Assembly: GCF_017654315.1 (NCBI RefSeq)
Contig: NZ_CP072203.1
Coordinates: 372,001-436,000, forward strand
DNA: 64,000 nucleotides
From: Gordonia polyisoprenivorans
GTDB lineage: Bacteria; Actinomycetota; Actinomycetes; Mycobacteriales; Mycobacteriaceae
Direction: 5' to 3'
The notes under the pieces are model-generated. The model was not told the origin of the DNA, made no database searches, and saw nothing but the letters and a program-made list of their open reading frames with translations. Both the position numbers and the translations under genes were made by a program. This document shows, piece after piece, positions 16,925 through 26,122 of this stretch; positions within the stretch are counted from its first letter, which is position 1, and every line of letters begins with the position of its first letter.

Positions 16925-17664
16925 GCGACACCACTCACCTGGCCGCGATCACCGTGCCGGTCAACGAGATTCCGTCACTGCTGATCCCGGCCTTCATCGA
17001 CACGGTCCTCATGGTGAGCATCGTGATGGTGATCGTGTTGGTCGTCGGGGTGCCGCTCGGTGCGCTGATCCACAACCTCGCCCCGGGCGGGTTGTTCGAG
17101 AACCGGTCCCTGCACACGCCGCTGTCCTGGGTGATCAGCATCGGACGTTCCCTGCCGTTCCTCGTCCTGATGACGGCGATCATCCCGTTCACCCGACTGC
17201 TCACCGGCACCAACATCGGGATTCCGGCCGCAGTCGTCCCGATGTCGATTGCCGGGATCGCCTTCTTCACCCGCATCGTCGAGAACTCGTTGCGCTCGGT
17301 ACCCACCTCGGTGGTGGAGGTCGCCAAGGCGTCGGGCGGGTCGAACGCCCAGATCATCTGGACCGCACAGATTCCCGAGGCCCTTCCCAACATCGTCGGC
17401 GGCCTCACGATCAACACGATCGCGATGATCGAGTACTCCACGATCGCCGGCACCATCGGCGCGGGCGGCCTGGGATATGTCGCGGTCACCTACGGCTATC
17501 AACGTTTCGATCACGGCGTGATGATCGCGACGATCGTCACCCTCATCGTCGTCGTCGCGTTGATCCAGGTGATCGGCGATGGCCTCGTCCGGCATCTCAC
17601 CCCGGAGAAGTCGCTGCGCAGCAGAACCATTCGCACCGATCGATCCGCTCGCACCAAAGTCTGA
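16921..17664 (+). CDS. metI: Methionine ABC importer, permease MetI
   Basis: A 247-residue permease with five or six membrane helices and the EAA coupling motif at EVAKASGGSNAQIIWTAQIP (about residues 137-156), in the form found in MetI proteins. Other conserved stretches are GRSLPFLVLMTAIIPFTRLL and GTIGAGGLGYVAV. The start overlaps the metN stop by four bases, indicating translational coupling. The ~50-base spacer to metQ keeps it in the same operon. Confidence 0.9.
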   Translation: MSDTTHLAAITVPVNEIPSLLIPAFIDTVLMVSIVMVIVLVVGVPLGALIHNLAPGGLFENRSLHTPLSWVISIGRSLPFLVLMTAIIPFTRLLTGTNIGIPAAVVPMSIAGIAFFTRIVENSLRSVPTSVVEVAKASGGSNAQIIWTAQIPEALPNIVGGLTINTIAMIEYSTIAGTIGAGGLGYVAVTYGYQRFDHGVMIATIVTLIVVVALIQVIGDGLVRHLTPEKSLRSRTIRTDRSARTKV

Positions 17665-17714
17665 CCCACCCCACTCCCCTGCTCACTCCACACCCGCACG
17701 AAGGGCGATACCCC

Positions 17715-18638
17715 ATGTCCCAGACCACCGGACCCCAGATCGACTCGACCGATTCCTCACCACCACCGGGCGGTGACATCGAACTGCGCACCCGGCGTCG
17801 GTGGCCGATCTACGCCGCGATCGGGGTGGTCGTCGTCGTCATCGCAGCGATCATCGGCTGGCGCTTCGCCGGATCGGATACCAAGTCGGCCAACGACACT
17901 CCCGGAGCGACTCTGACGGTCGTGACCGCCGAGGGTAATGCCGCCGAGGAAGCGCTCGTCGACTTCGTGTCGAAGAACGTCGCGCCCCGGTACGGGATCA
18001 CCGTGGCGTTCAAGGGACTCTCGGACTCCACGACGCTGAACCGGGCGGTCAGTGACGGCGAGGTGGCGGGCACCATCTACCAGCATCGCCTCTGGCTCTC
18101 TCAGGTACTCGACGCGAACCCCGACTTCCAGGAAGAGGCCGCAACTCCGGTGTTCCGCTGGGGATTCGGTATCTGGTCGGACAAGTACACCTCGCCCGCA
18201 CAGATCCCGCAGAACGGCACGGTGTCGCTGTACTCCGACCCCGCGAACGAAGCGCAGGGCCTGTGGCTACTCGAGCGGGCCGGTCTGATCACCCTGAAGC
18301 CGGGGGTGGACAAGTGGAAGGCCACCCAGGACGACATCGCGACGAATCCGAAGAACTTGCAGTTCAAGTTGCTCGACTTCGCGGCACAGTCGCGTGCGTT
18401 GCCCGACCTCGACGCCACCGTCGGCTACACCGAGTATTACCTCGCCGCCGACATCGACATCGCCAAGCAGATCTTCTCGCCGCCTGCGCCCGACGAGTTC
18501 GCCGGACAGCTGACCATCGGGTCGAAGTGGAAGGACGCCGACAACATCAAGAAGCTGGTCGCCGCTTTCAAGGATCCCGCCGTCCAGAATTACCTGCGCA
18601 CCGATCCGCAGGTGAAGAACATCCTCTTGCCGCTCTGA
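17715..18638 (+). CDS. metQ: Methionine ABC importer, substrate-binding protein MetQ (NlpA family), membrane-anchored
   Basis: Residues ~65-307 match the NlpA/MetQ family: LTVVTAEGNAAEEAL, AGTIYQHRLWLSQ, VSLYSDPANEAQGLWLLERAGLI, ATVGYTEYYLAA. The N-terminus is unusual: a hydrophilic cytoplasmic lead of ~30 residues ending in RTRRRW, then a helix (YAAIGVVVVVIAAIIGWRF) with no lipobox cysteine. So it looks anchored by an uncleaved membrane helix, not by lipid. The ATG at 17715 is chosen; longer forms of the frame overlap metI. It is the last gene of metNIQ. Confidence 0.85.
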   Translation: MSQTTGPQIDSTDSSPPPGGDIELRTRRRWPIYAAIGVVVVVIAAIIGWRFAGSDTKSANDTPGATLTVVTAEGNAAEEALVDFVSKNVAPRYGITVAFKGLSDSTTLNRAVSDGEVAGTIYQHRLWLSQVLDANPDFQEEAATPVFRWGFGIWSDKYTSPAQIPQNGTVSLYSDPANEAQGLWLLERAGLITLKPGVDKWKATQDDIATNPKNLQFKLLDFAAQSRALPDLDATVGYTEYYLAADIDIAKQIFSPPAPDEFAGQLTIGSKWKDADNIKKLVAAFKDPAVQNYLRTDPQVKNILLPL

Positions 18639-18707
18639 TAGGAGACGTCGGAAAACCGGTCAGGAATCGAGAAGCCTGGGTGCGGTCACCGGTCCTACCG
18701 TGAGGAC

Positions 18708-19316
18708 ATGACCACAACCATCGATTCCCTGTCCCTCGGCGCCACCGATCCCGGAGACGCCAAAGCGTTCTACGACAAGGCCTTCGGACTCGGTGATCGG
18801 CTTCGTCTGCACCACAGCAACGAGCCGACCACCGGGTTCCGTGGGTTCGTGCTCTCCCTCGTCGTCGCAGAGCCGGCGGTCGTCGACTCGTTCATCGACC
18901 CGGCACTCGATGCCGGTGCCGAGCTCCTGAAACCCGCACGGCGCTCCTTCTGGGGATACGGCGGTGTCTTGCGCGCACCGGACGGCGCGATCTGGAAGAG
19001 CGCCTCGTCGTCGAAGAAGAACACCGGCGCACCGCTGCGAACGGTCGAGAACGTCGTGATGTTGATCGGCGCCAACGACATTGCGACGTCCAAGGCGTTC
19101 TACACCGACCACGGCTTCGAGGTCGCCAAGTCGTTCGGCCGCAAGTATGTCGAGTTCGCCGGCGGACCGATCACGCTCGCCCTCTACGGGCGCAAGGCCG
19201 CCGCCAAGGACGCCGGGGTCCGCCCGGAAGGCGATGGTGTACATCGCATCCGGTTGTTCACCGGCACAGCCACGTTCACCGATCCGGACGGGTTCGTCTA
19301 CGCATCGGACTTGTGA
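18708..19316 (+). CDS. VOC-superfamily (glyoxalase-like) protein, two tandem domains
   Basis: A 202-residue protein with two vicinal-oxygen-chelate modules. The first starts SLGATDPGDAKAFYDKAFGL and the second VVMLIGANDIATSKAFYTDHGF, each beginning a beta-alpha-beta unit of the fold. The end, ATFTDPDGFVYAS, matches the closing strand of glyoxalase-like proteins. Metal ligands are not clearly conserved, so a binding or antibiotic-sequestering role is as likely as catalysis. Single gene after metQ, 69 bases downstream. Confidence 0.75.
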   Translation: MTTTIDSLSLGATDPGDAKAFYDKAFGLGDRLRLHHSNEPTTGFRGFVLSLVVAEPAVVDSFIDPALDAGAELLKPARRSFWGYGGVLRAPDGAIWKSASSSKKNTGAPLRTVENVVMLIGANDIATSKAFYTDHGFEVAKSFGRKYVEFAGGPITLALYGRKAAAKDAGVRPEGDGVHRIRLFTGTATFTDPDGFVYASDL

Positions 19317-19337
19317 ACGACGAGTGTTGCGGACGCG

Positions 19338-20390
19338 TCATCGGCAATCGACATACTCCAGATACGCTCGGCCGGCGATTGGTCGGCCGCCGAAACTGCC
19401 GTGATATTCGTAATTGCCGACGTATCCCGCACCGAGGCCGTAAACGAGGTCGTCGACCGCGCCCTGGATGCTGATGATGGTCCACCCCTCCGAATCGGTC
19501 AGACTCCACGACAGAGATTGCGGTAGCCGCATGCACCTGCCGTCGGGCGTGACCCGTGGTTCGGGCTCGTGGCGATCGACCCGGAAATCGATGCCGGCCG
19601 TGTAGACCTCCGACCCGGCGGCCTCCACCGTCCGGACATACACCGCCTGTTGAATGATGATGTCGGCGGGCCCGAGCAACGTGACGAACAGGACCTGTGT
19701 GACGGCGTCGACGTTGAGCACATGGTAGGTGAAGAACGTCGCGGGCAGTGTTCGCCGGGTATTCGCGAGCAGGCTGTGAACGCCCACGCCCGTGGCGTAC
19801 TCGACGGTGCACAGTCCGTCGATCGGTTCGCGTGTACCTCGGTGGCTGACGGTGCCGCTGTACCGCGCGAGGAGACTCCAATGCTGATAGATCCCTGGAA
19901 TATTGGCGAAATAGGAGGCCGACGCGGTGGCGGTGATGTCGACATCGACATCGACTTCGTCGTGGGAGCGGTGGACTGTGAAATGCGGATAGCGTCCGCG
20001 CATCGTCAGTTCTGATCCGAACCGCAGGTGACTGCCGTCCGGGCGGAAATCGCATTCCGCAGCAATGGATTGGGTGAAGAACTGGCCGCTCGTCATCGCC
20101 GCGGTGGCCGACACGGTGTACGCGGTGTCGTCGGGGGTGGTGACGATGGCGTGGTTGTTGGCGAATATTCGCACCCCTGGCGAACCCACTATCGCCATGA
20201 CCCCGAACGTTCGGTGCGGTTCCGGCAGATCAGGAATCATCACCCCGTAGTGCGCCCAGTTGCGGCGTCGGCCGGACGGGGTGCGCATCGGGGTCGCCGG
20301 ATCGAACGGCACAGTGTTGAGGTGCGCGTTGCGGTTGAGCCCTCTGGGTATGGCGGCCGCGAATGCGCGCAACCTGTCTCGAACTTCCAT
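19338..20390 (-). CDS. Conserved hypothetical protein beside a cholesterol-oxidase-like gene
   Basis: A 350-residue protein without a signal peptide. It has no motif that I can assign with confidence. It is rich in beta strands with alternating patterns (HRSHDEVDVDVDITATASASYF, TVSHRGTREPIDGLCTVEYA), which hints at a lipocalin or CrtC-like barrel; some actinobacterial homologues are called DUF6670. It lies 52 bases downstream of the GMC oxidase and reads the same way, so they may share an mRNA. Its ribosome-binding region is replaced by a run of eleven G (see the repeat entry). Confidence 0.65.
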   Translation of the reverse strand: MEVRDRLRAFAAAIPRGLNRNAHLNTVPFDPATPMRTPSGRRRNWAHYGVMIPDLPEPHRTFGVMAIVGSPGVRIFANNHAIVTTPDDTAYTVSATAAMTSGQFFTQSIAAECDFRPDGSHLRFGSELTMRGRYPHFTVHRSHDEVDVDVDITATASASYFANIPGIYQHWSLLARYSGTVSHRGTREPIDGLCTVEYATGVGVHSLLANTRRTLPATFFTYHVLNVDAVTQVLFVTLLGPADIIIQQAVYVRTVEAAGSEVYTAGIDFRVDRHEPEPRVTPDGRCMRLPQSLSWSLTDSEGWTIISIQGAVDDLVYGLGAGYVGNYEYHGSFGGRPIAGRAYLEYVDCR

Positions 20391-20392
20391 GT

Positions 20393-20403
20393 CCCCCCCC
20401 CCC
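20393..20403 (-). repeat. G11 homopolymer at the ribosome-binding position
   Basis: Eleven consecutive C on the plus strand (G on the coding strand) end two bases before the ATG at 20390. The tract occupies the Shine-Dalgarno position, so a change in its length would change the spacing or strength of ribosome binding without altering the protein. Confidence 0.85.
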
Positions 20404-20442
20404 GCCGTTGATTCGCAGCGCCACTGCGGCCCCCCGGCGAGC

Positions 20443-22107
20443 TTAGCCGCCGTCGGCGATGACGGTCGCGATGTTGCGTTCGGCGACGGCGGTGATGGTC
20501 AGCGACGGGTTGGACGCACCGGCCGAACCGGGCAGCATCGCACCGTCATTGACGTAGAGGTTCCGGTATCCGTGGACGCGGCCGTAGGCGTCGCACGCCG
20601 TCCCCAGGGTGGCTCCGCCCATGCAGTGCGCCCAAGTCAGATCGGGCTCGTAGACCACCGCATCGACCGGGAAGTCGGCGTGCCGCGCCATCACGTGGCC
20701 GATCCGTTCGCAGTTCTCCGCGACGCCGCCGTTGCCACCGGCCGGCCAATCGAGGATGACCTGTTGCGAATCTCGGTGGTAGCGGAAGGTGCCGCGCGTC
20801 GGATCGACCGATGTGATGCCCATCTTGATCGCCGAGGTATTCATCGCCGCGGCAGCGGAATCCAGTGGTCCGAGAGAGAAGGTGCTGTTGACCATCACCC
20901 GGGCGAACTGCTCGGTGGTGTCGAAGAATCCGGCGGCGCCGACGGCCGACTGCTGATCCTTACGACTGCCCCCGACGGCGATGTCGATGTTGCCGTTGCC
21001 GTTGTTGCCCCAGCCGGTTCCGATGTGTTCGTTGAGGTTCGGCAATGTTCCGGTGTCGCGGGCACGCACCAGCAGTCTGTTGGTTCCAAGGCATCCGGCT
21101 GCGAGGACGAGGCGGTCGGTCGTCAGGGTCCGCCTGGTGAGGACGTCGCCGTACGGGCTGACGTAGTCGACGTCGAGAACGAAACGCCCGGAAGGTTCGA
21201 CGTGGATGGCGTTGACTTGATGGCGCGGATGAATTGTCGCTTTGCCGGTGGCCTCGGCGCGGGGGAGATAGCTGTATGTCAGCGAGTTGAGGGAACCATT
21301 GGAGTTGGCGAGCGCGCTGGTGGTGGCCATCGGTGCGGCGCGACCGGCGATCTCGTCGCGCACGACGTTCCATCGCCAGTTGCCGGGGACGAAATACGGT
21401 GCATATCCGGCCTTCTCGCCGACGCGCCAGAAGTCTCGGCAGTTGCTGAAGCTGTGATCGCGATACACGTCCGGCGGTACCACCGTCGCTCCGAGGCCCG
21501 CCAGAGCCTTCGGGTACCAGGTCGTGGCCATCTCGTCGTAGTCCACGACGCCCTTGAACACCTGGTTGAACGGGTCCCGCTTGGACTCGGCGGTGATGCC
21601 GATGTAGACCACCGATCCGCCGGCCACCGCCGCACCGCACATGATGGCCGAGTTGTTGTGCCAGCTGATCTCGAAGATTCCGCCGAAGTCGTCGACGGCG
21701 GCCATCGCGCCGAGGGTCTCGGCGTAGGCGGGCACCGTCAGCGCCGACGACGCGGATCGCTCGGCAAGGGATCGTTGGGCGTGCCACAGCATCCGGCCGT
21801 CCCACCCGAAGATCTTGCGCCACGGGTCGTGTGGCCACCGCGATCCGCGTTCGAGCACGGTTATCTGAATTCCGGTCTCCGCCAGTCGAAGTGCGCTGAC
21901 CGAGCCGCCGAACCCGGAGCCGATGACGATCGCCTCGGAGTGTTGACGGGGCGGGGCGACCGGACGAAAGATCTCCGGCACCAGCGATTCGTATCTGCCG
22001 TGTGCCGCAGGTAGCGCCGCGCTGGCCCCCGCACCGACGGTCGCCGAGACGCCGGCAGCTGTGACTCCGGCAGCGGTCAACCGCATAAACGATCGACGAT
22101 CCATCAT
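20443..22107 (-). CDS. GMC oxidoreductase, cholesterol-oxidase-like, Tat-exported
   Basis: A 554-residue flavoenzyme with a twin-arginine signal (DRRSFMRLTAAG). The FAD motif GSGFGGSVSALRLAE is near residue 65. The stretches LVRARDTGTLPNLN and GWGNNGN and the C-terminus (HCMGGATLGTACDAYGR ... SNPSLTITAVAERN) closely follow class I cholesterol oxidases such as Streptomyces ChoA, including the active-site His and Asn. By hand alignment, the Glu that performs isomerisation in ChoA (in its FAEI stretch) appears to be replaced in FARVMVNST. Sterol oxidation is likely; the isomerase step is in doubt. Divergent from the MmpL gene. Confidence 0.8.
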   Translation of the reverse strand: MMDRRSFMRLTAAGVTAAGVSATVGAGASAALPAAHGRYESLVPEIFRPVAPPRQHSEAIVIGSGFGGSVSALRLAETGIQITVLERGSRWPHDPWRKIFGWDGRMLWHAQRSLAERSASSALTVPAYAETLGAMAAVDDFGGIFEISWHNNSAIMCGAAVAGGSVVYIGITAESKRDPFNQVFKGVVDYDEMATTWYPKALAGLGATVVPPDVYRDHSFSNCRDFWRVGEKAGYAPYFVPGNWRWNVVRDEIAGRAAPMATTSALANSNGSLNSLTYSYLPRAEATGKATIHPRHQVNAIHVEPSGRFVLDVDYVSPYGDVLTRRTLTTDRLVLAAGCLGTNRLLVRARDTGTLPNLNEHIGTGWGNNGNGNIDIAVGGSRKDQQSAVGAAGFFDTTEQFARVMVNSTFSLGPLDSAAAAMNTSAIKMGITSVDPTRGTFRYHRDSQQVILDWPAGGNGGVAENCERIGHVMARHADFPVDAVVYEPDLTWAHCMGGATLGTACDAYGRVHGYRNLYVNDGAMLPGSAGASNPSLTITAVAERNIATVIADGG

Positions 22108-22266
22108 CTTTCGCCCCCAGGGAACCCCATCCCGACCCTGAATCGATTCGCCGAGAGTAGCGCAGCAACGCCGAACCTTCTGAACGACAACGATTTTGCG
22201 TACTTCGGTTTCACGAATGACTTGACCTTCGGCCCGGTGGCGACAATCCCCCGCCGGCACCGGCAC

Positions 22267-22320
22267 TTGACTGTTACCGCGCGACACATCTACTGTCATC
22301 CCACTATGCCGAGTGGCATA
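22267..22320 (+). promoter_or_regulatory. Promoter and dyad upstream of the MmpL gene
   Basis: TTGACT (22267-22272) and TACTGT (22291-22296), 18 bases apart, resemble a sigma-70-type promoter. Just downstream is the perfect dyad TATGCC-GAGT-GGCATA (22305-22320), at the place where a repressor would block transcription start. The region is shared with the divergent GMC oxidase. Confidence 0.4.
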
Positions 22321-22357
22321 CATATCATCGATCGTTGACATGGACTGGGGAGTGAAC

Positions 22358-25300
22358 ATGGCCGACCGGGGTGATGCCGTGCTCGGGCGTATCGGGCGAC
22401 TTACCCATCGGTTCTCCGTGTGGATCGTGCTGTTCTGGGTGGTACTCGCCGCCGCGCTCACCGTGACGGTCCCGCAGCTCGAGCACACCGTCTCGACCAG
22501 ATCCGCCGATTTCGTTCCCGCCGACCTACCAGCCAACAAGAGCCTGGAGCAGATGGCCAAGGACTTCGGCGTTCCGGCGTCCAACGCGGTGGGCAGCGTG
22601 GTCCTGGTCAGCCGCAACGGCTTCGGAGCCCCGGAGCAGAGGTACTACGGCGCCTTGTTGCGGGCGTTGGTCGCCGACAAGAGCAACGTCGCCTACGTGC
22701 TGGACACCTACGGCAACCCGGTGACACGCGACATCGCGCTGAGCCGCGACGGCAAGGCGGTCACCGTACTCGTCGCCAGTGCGGGATCGGCGGGTTCGAC
22801 CCGCGCCCACCACGCAACGATTGCGATTCGCGATCACATCGCGGCACTCCCGCGACCCGGCGGGCTGACCGTGCACTTCAGCGGGCCGACCCCTACGCTG
22901 TCGGATCTGTTCTCCGGCATCGACGTGTCACTCCTGATCATCACCGGGGTCTCGGTCCTGCTGATCACGGTGATGCTGGCGCTCGCGTACCGCAGGTTCA
23001 CGACCGCGTTGATCCCGCTGCTGACCGTGGGCCTCGTTCTCGCGATCGTCCGTCCGGTCATCTCCCTGCTCGGCGCACACGGCGTGCTCCCGGTATCGAA
23101 CTTCACGATCGCGATCATGACCGCGTTGGTGCTCGGCGCCGGGACCGACTACGCCATCTTCGGAATCGCGAACTATCACCGCGCGCGCCGCGCCGGCGCA
23201 GAGGTCGTCGATGCGGTCACTGCCGTCTCGGTTCGTACCGCCCCGATCCTCATCGCGTCCGCCCTGACCATCGCCGCGGCCTGTGCGTCGATGGTGTTCA
23301 CCAAGATCGGCATGTTCGCCACGGCCGGCCCTCCCACAGCGATCGCAGTGCTGATCGCCCTCGCCATCGCGTTGACATTGCCCAATGCCCTCCTGTCCCT
23401 TGCGGGGCGACGCGGGCTCGCCGAGCCGCGGCCGTCGACGGAGAGTCGGTGGCAGCATCGCGGCGCTCGAGTGATCCGGCATGCCGGGGTGTACACGACC
23501 GTGGCACTGATTTTCCTGATCGGAACCGCAGCCGCGACGACGACCCTGCGCCTCAACTGGGACGAGTCCGCGATGCCCGTCCGCGCGACCGACTCGACCA
23601 GAGGGTATGAGGCTGTGCGGCAGCACTATCCGACGGCCGAGATCTCGCCGGAGTATGTGACCTTCCGCGCCGATCACGACCTGCGCAACACAGCCGATCT
23701 CGCCTCGCTGGAGCTGGCGGCGATGGCGTTGTCCAAGATTCCCGAGGTCGGGTTGGTCCGCTCGATCACGCGCCCCGACGGAAAGCCGCTGGCAGAGGCC
23801 GCCACCGGCTATCAGACCCGCATCGTCGGAGGCCAACTCGGCGATGCCGAGCACCGGATGTCGGCGGCCGAACCGCAATTGAGGATGCTTGCCGAAGGGG
23901 CGCAGCAGCTTTCGACCGGAGCAGATGCGGCGGCCGTCCAGATGCCCGCGCTGGTGTCCGGTTCCCAACAGGTGGTGTCGATGGCCGGTACCGTTCTCGA
24001 CGGCCTCGACCAAGTCAATGGCATCACCCGAACGGCGACCGGCGGCGACTCCCTGGCACAGACGCTTCCGGTGCTGCGCACAGCGCTGGCCACCGCCGCA
24101 TCGGCCATTGCCGCACTCGACTCCCCGTCACGGGTGGCGACCGAGGCCCTGACCGAGCTCGATGAGGTGTTCACTCCGCTGGTGGGCGAACCCACGCCGC
24201 GGTGCACGTCGAGTCCGGCGTGCGCGACCGCGCGTGCGGCGTTCGCTCAACTCGATCGTGCGCTCGGCGGACGCGCTTCTGCGGCACTGACCTCCCTGCA
24301 TGCCTTTGCCGGAGTCCCCACCGAGACGATCACCCGAGTTACTGGGTTACTGCCGCAACTCAATTCGGCCTTGAGCACCGTTGATTCACTGTTGCAGCAA
24401 CTCGCCGGACGTTCCACCGAACAGGTACGCGCCGACCTGGCTCGTCTCGAGCAGGGCGTGGCCGATCTTTCCAGTGGCATGTCGCAACTCGCCGACGGTC
24501 TGCACCAGGTGCGTGACGGGACAGCGCAAATGGTGGCTCTGACCGGAGCGTTGACCAAAGGGCTGCACCAGGCCTCTGAGTACCTGACCACCATGGGGGA
24601 CGCCACATCGACGGGCGCCGGAGCGGGATTCTATCTGCCGCCGGATGCGCTGCACGACAAGCGGTTTGTCGCCGGCTCCCGGCTCCTGATCTCGCCGAAC
24701 GGGCGCACCGCACGCATGATCGTCACATGGAAGGTCAACCCCTACAGTCAGGAAGCGATGGCGGCCAGCCGTCAACTTCCCGTCGTCGCGCATCGGGCGC
24801 TGACGGGCACCACTTTGGCCGATGCCTCCGTATCGACGGCCGGACTGGCGTCGCTGTCGGCGGATATGCAGGACCAATTGCATCGCGACTTCCTGATCTT
24901 CGCGTCGGTCGCCGCTGCGGCGGTCCTGGTCATCCTCATGGTGTTGCTGCGTAGCATCCTGGCTCCGGTCCTGTTGGTGGGCACCGTGATCCTGAGCTTT
25001 GCGTCAGCAGTAGGGGTGAGCGTGCTCGTCTGGCAGCACGTGATCGGCATCGACCTCGACTGGTCGGTGATCCCAGTGTCGTTCATGGCCCTCATCGCCG
25101 TCGGTGCGGATTATTCGATGTTGTTCGCCGACCGCATTCGCGAGGAATCGCGAGAGGGGATGGTGCGCGGCATCATCCGCGGCTTCGGGAGTACCGGCGG
25201 GGTCATCACCACGGCCGGAGTGGTTTTCGCTGTCACGATGTTCGCCCTCATGAGCGGCACCGTCCTCAACCTCGTGCAGATCGGCTTCACCATCGGGGTC

Positions 25301-25420
25301 GGCCTGTTGCTCGACATCGCGATCGTGCGCACGGTTCTGGTCCCGGCCGCGATGGCGGTGATCGGCGAGAGAATCTGGTGGCCATCGCCGACCTCGTCGG
25401 CAACCGTTGGCCGGAGGTGA
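22358..25420 (+). CDS. MmpL/RND-family transporter
   Basis: A 1020-residue transporter with the double RND layout: one helix, a large external domain, helices, then a second half of the same kind. Conserved membrane motifs are ALVLGAGTDYAIFGIANYHRAR (first half) and AVGADYSMLFADRIREE (second half), whose Asp and Tyr relay protons in MmpL proteins. The second external domain has long heptad-like helices (residues ~500-760). The ATG at 22358 has a GGGGAG ribosome site; an ATG at 22313 lies across the operator dyad. MmpL proteins export lipids or siderophores; cargo here is unknown. Confidence 0.88.
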   Translation: MADRGDAVLGRIGRLTHRFSVWIVLFWVVLAAALTVTVPQLEHTVSTRSADFVPADLPANKSLEQMAKDFGVPASNAVGSVVLVSRNGFGAPEQRYYGALLRALVADKSNVAYVLDTYGNPVTRDIALSRDGKAVTVLVASAGSAGSTRAHHATIAIRDHIAALPRPGGLTVHFSGPTPTLSDLFSGIDVSLLIITGVSVLLITVMLALAYRRFTTALIPLLTVGLVLAIVRPVISLLGAHGVLPVSNFTIAIMTALVLGAGTDYAIFGIANYHRARRAGAEVVDAVTAVSVRTAPILIASALTIAAACASMVFTKIGMFATAGPPTAIAVLIALAIALTLPNALLSLAGRRGLAEPRPSTESRWQHRGARVIRHAGVYTTVALIFLIGTAAATTTLRLNWDESAMPVRATDSTRGYEAVRQHYPTAEISPEYVTFRADHDLRNTADLASLELAAMALSKIPEVGLVRSITRPDGKPLAEAATGYQTRIVGGQLGDAEHRMSAAEPQLRMLAEGAQQLSTGADAAAVQMPALVSGSQQVVSMAGTVLDGLDQVNGITRTATGGDSLAQTLPVLRTALATAASAIAALDSPSRVATEALTELDEVFTPLVGEPTPRCTSSPACATARAAFAQLDRALGGRASAALTSLHAFAGVPTETITRVTGLLPQLNSALSTVDSLLQQLAGRSTEQVRADLARLEQGVADLSSGMSQLADGLHQVRDGTAQMVALTGALTKGLHQASEYLTTMGDATSTGAGAGFYLPPDALHDKRFVAGSRLLISPNGRTARMIVTWKVNPYSQEAMAASRQLPVVAHRALTGTTLADASVSTAGLASLSADMQDQLHRDFLIFASVAAAAVLVILMVLLRSILAPVLLVGTVILSFASAVGVSVLVWQHVIGIDLDWSVIPVSFMALIAVGADYSMLFADRIREESREGMVRGIIRGFGSTGGVITTAGVVFAVTMFALMSGTVLNLVQIGFTIGVGLLLDIAIVRTVLVPAAMAVIGERIWWPSPTSSATVGRR

Positions 25421-25424
25421 CGAC

Positions 25425-26054
25425 TCAGCCGCGGTCGAGTCCGTCGAACACCGCTGCCAGATGACCCCGCGCGGCGTCGACCTGGTCGGCGTCGTCGGCG
25501 AGGTGGTGCAGGAGTGCCCGTTGAAAGATTCCATCGAGCACGATATATGCGGTTGTCGGATCAAGCTGGGGCGCAACACCTTTGAGATCACAGTAGCGAG
25601 TCACCACACGCCAGATCATCTGTTCTCGACTGGCTTCGATCTCGAGTACCTGCGCGCGGAAAGAGGAATCGAACAGACTCTGGTTGCGCATGTCGTACCA
25701 CAGCCGGTGGATCGGGGCGTCGCGCAGCAGGGTGTCGAAGAAGGTGTCGCCGAATGACTTTCGGAGATCGTCGGCATCCGCAGAGTGCTGGACAACTCCG
25801 TCGTACCGGGTCACACAGACGTCCTCGTACTGACGGACGGCCTCGGCGATCAGATCGAGCTTGTCGGAGAAGTAGTAGTGCAGGACCCCATGGGAGTACT
25901 CGGAATTCTGCGCGATCTCGCGCAGACTCGTCCGCGCATATCCGAGTTCGGCGAGAGTGTGCAGGGTAGCGGTCGCCAGTTCTCGACGCTTCGCCTGGAA
26001 TTTGTCGCGGGCACGCTCCTCGACACGGGCGCGCGGCTCCGACAGTTGGGCCAT
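25425..26054 (-). CDS. TetR-family transcriptional regulator
   Basis: A 209-residue repressor. The N-terminal helix-turn-helix is seen as ATLHTLAELGYARTSLREIA followed by SHGVLHYYFSDKLDLIAEAV (residues ~30-75). The C-terminal helical domain is of the BetI-like type common for regulators of fatty-acid or steroid catabolism. The start at 26054 is chosen over one 18 bases upstream. It is divergent from the three-gene operon starting at 26281 and is the likely repressor of it. Its stop is 4 bases past the MmpL stop, convergent. Confidence 0.88.
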   Translation of the reverse strand: MAQLSEPRARVEERARDKFQAKRRELATATLHTLAELGYARTSLREIAQNSEYSHGVLHYYFSDKLDLIAEAVRQYEDVCVTRYDGVVQHSADADDLRKSFGDTFFDTLLRDAPIHRLWYDMRNQSLFDSSFRAQVLEIEASREQMIWRVVTRYCDLKGVAPQLDPTTAYIVLDGIFQRALLHHLADDADQVDAARGHLAAVFDGLDRG

Positions 26055-26122
26055 CGCGGTCGCTCCTCCCACTGGTCACGGGCGTGTCCCCGGAGTCTAG
26101 CCCGGCTGTCGATCCCCACTCC

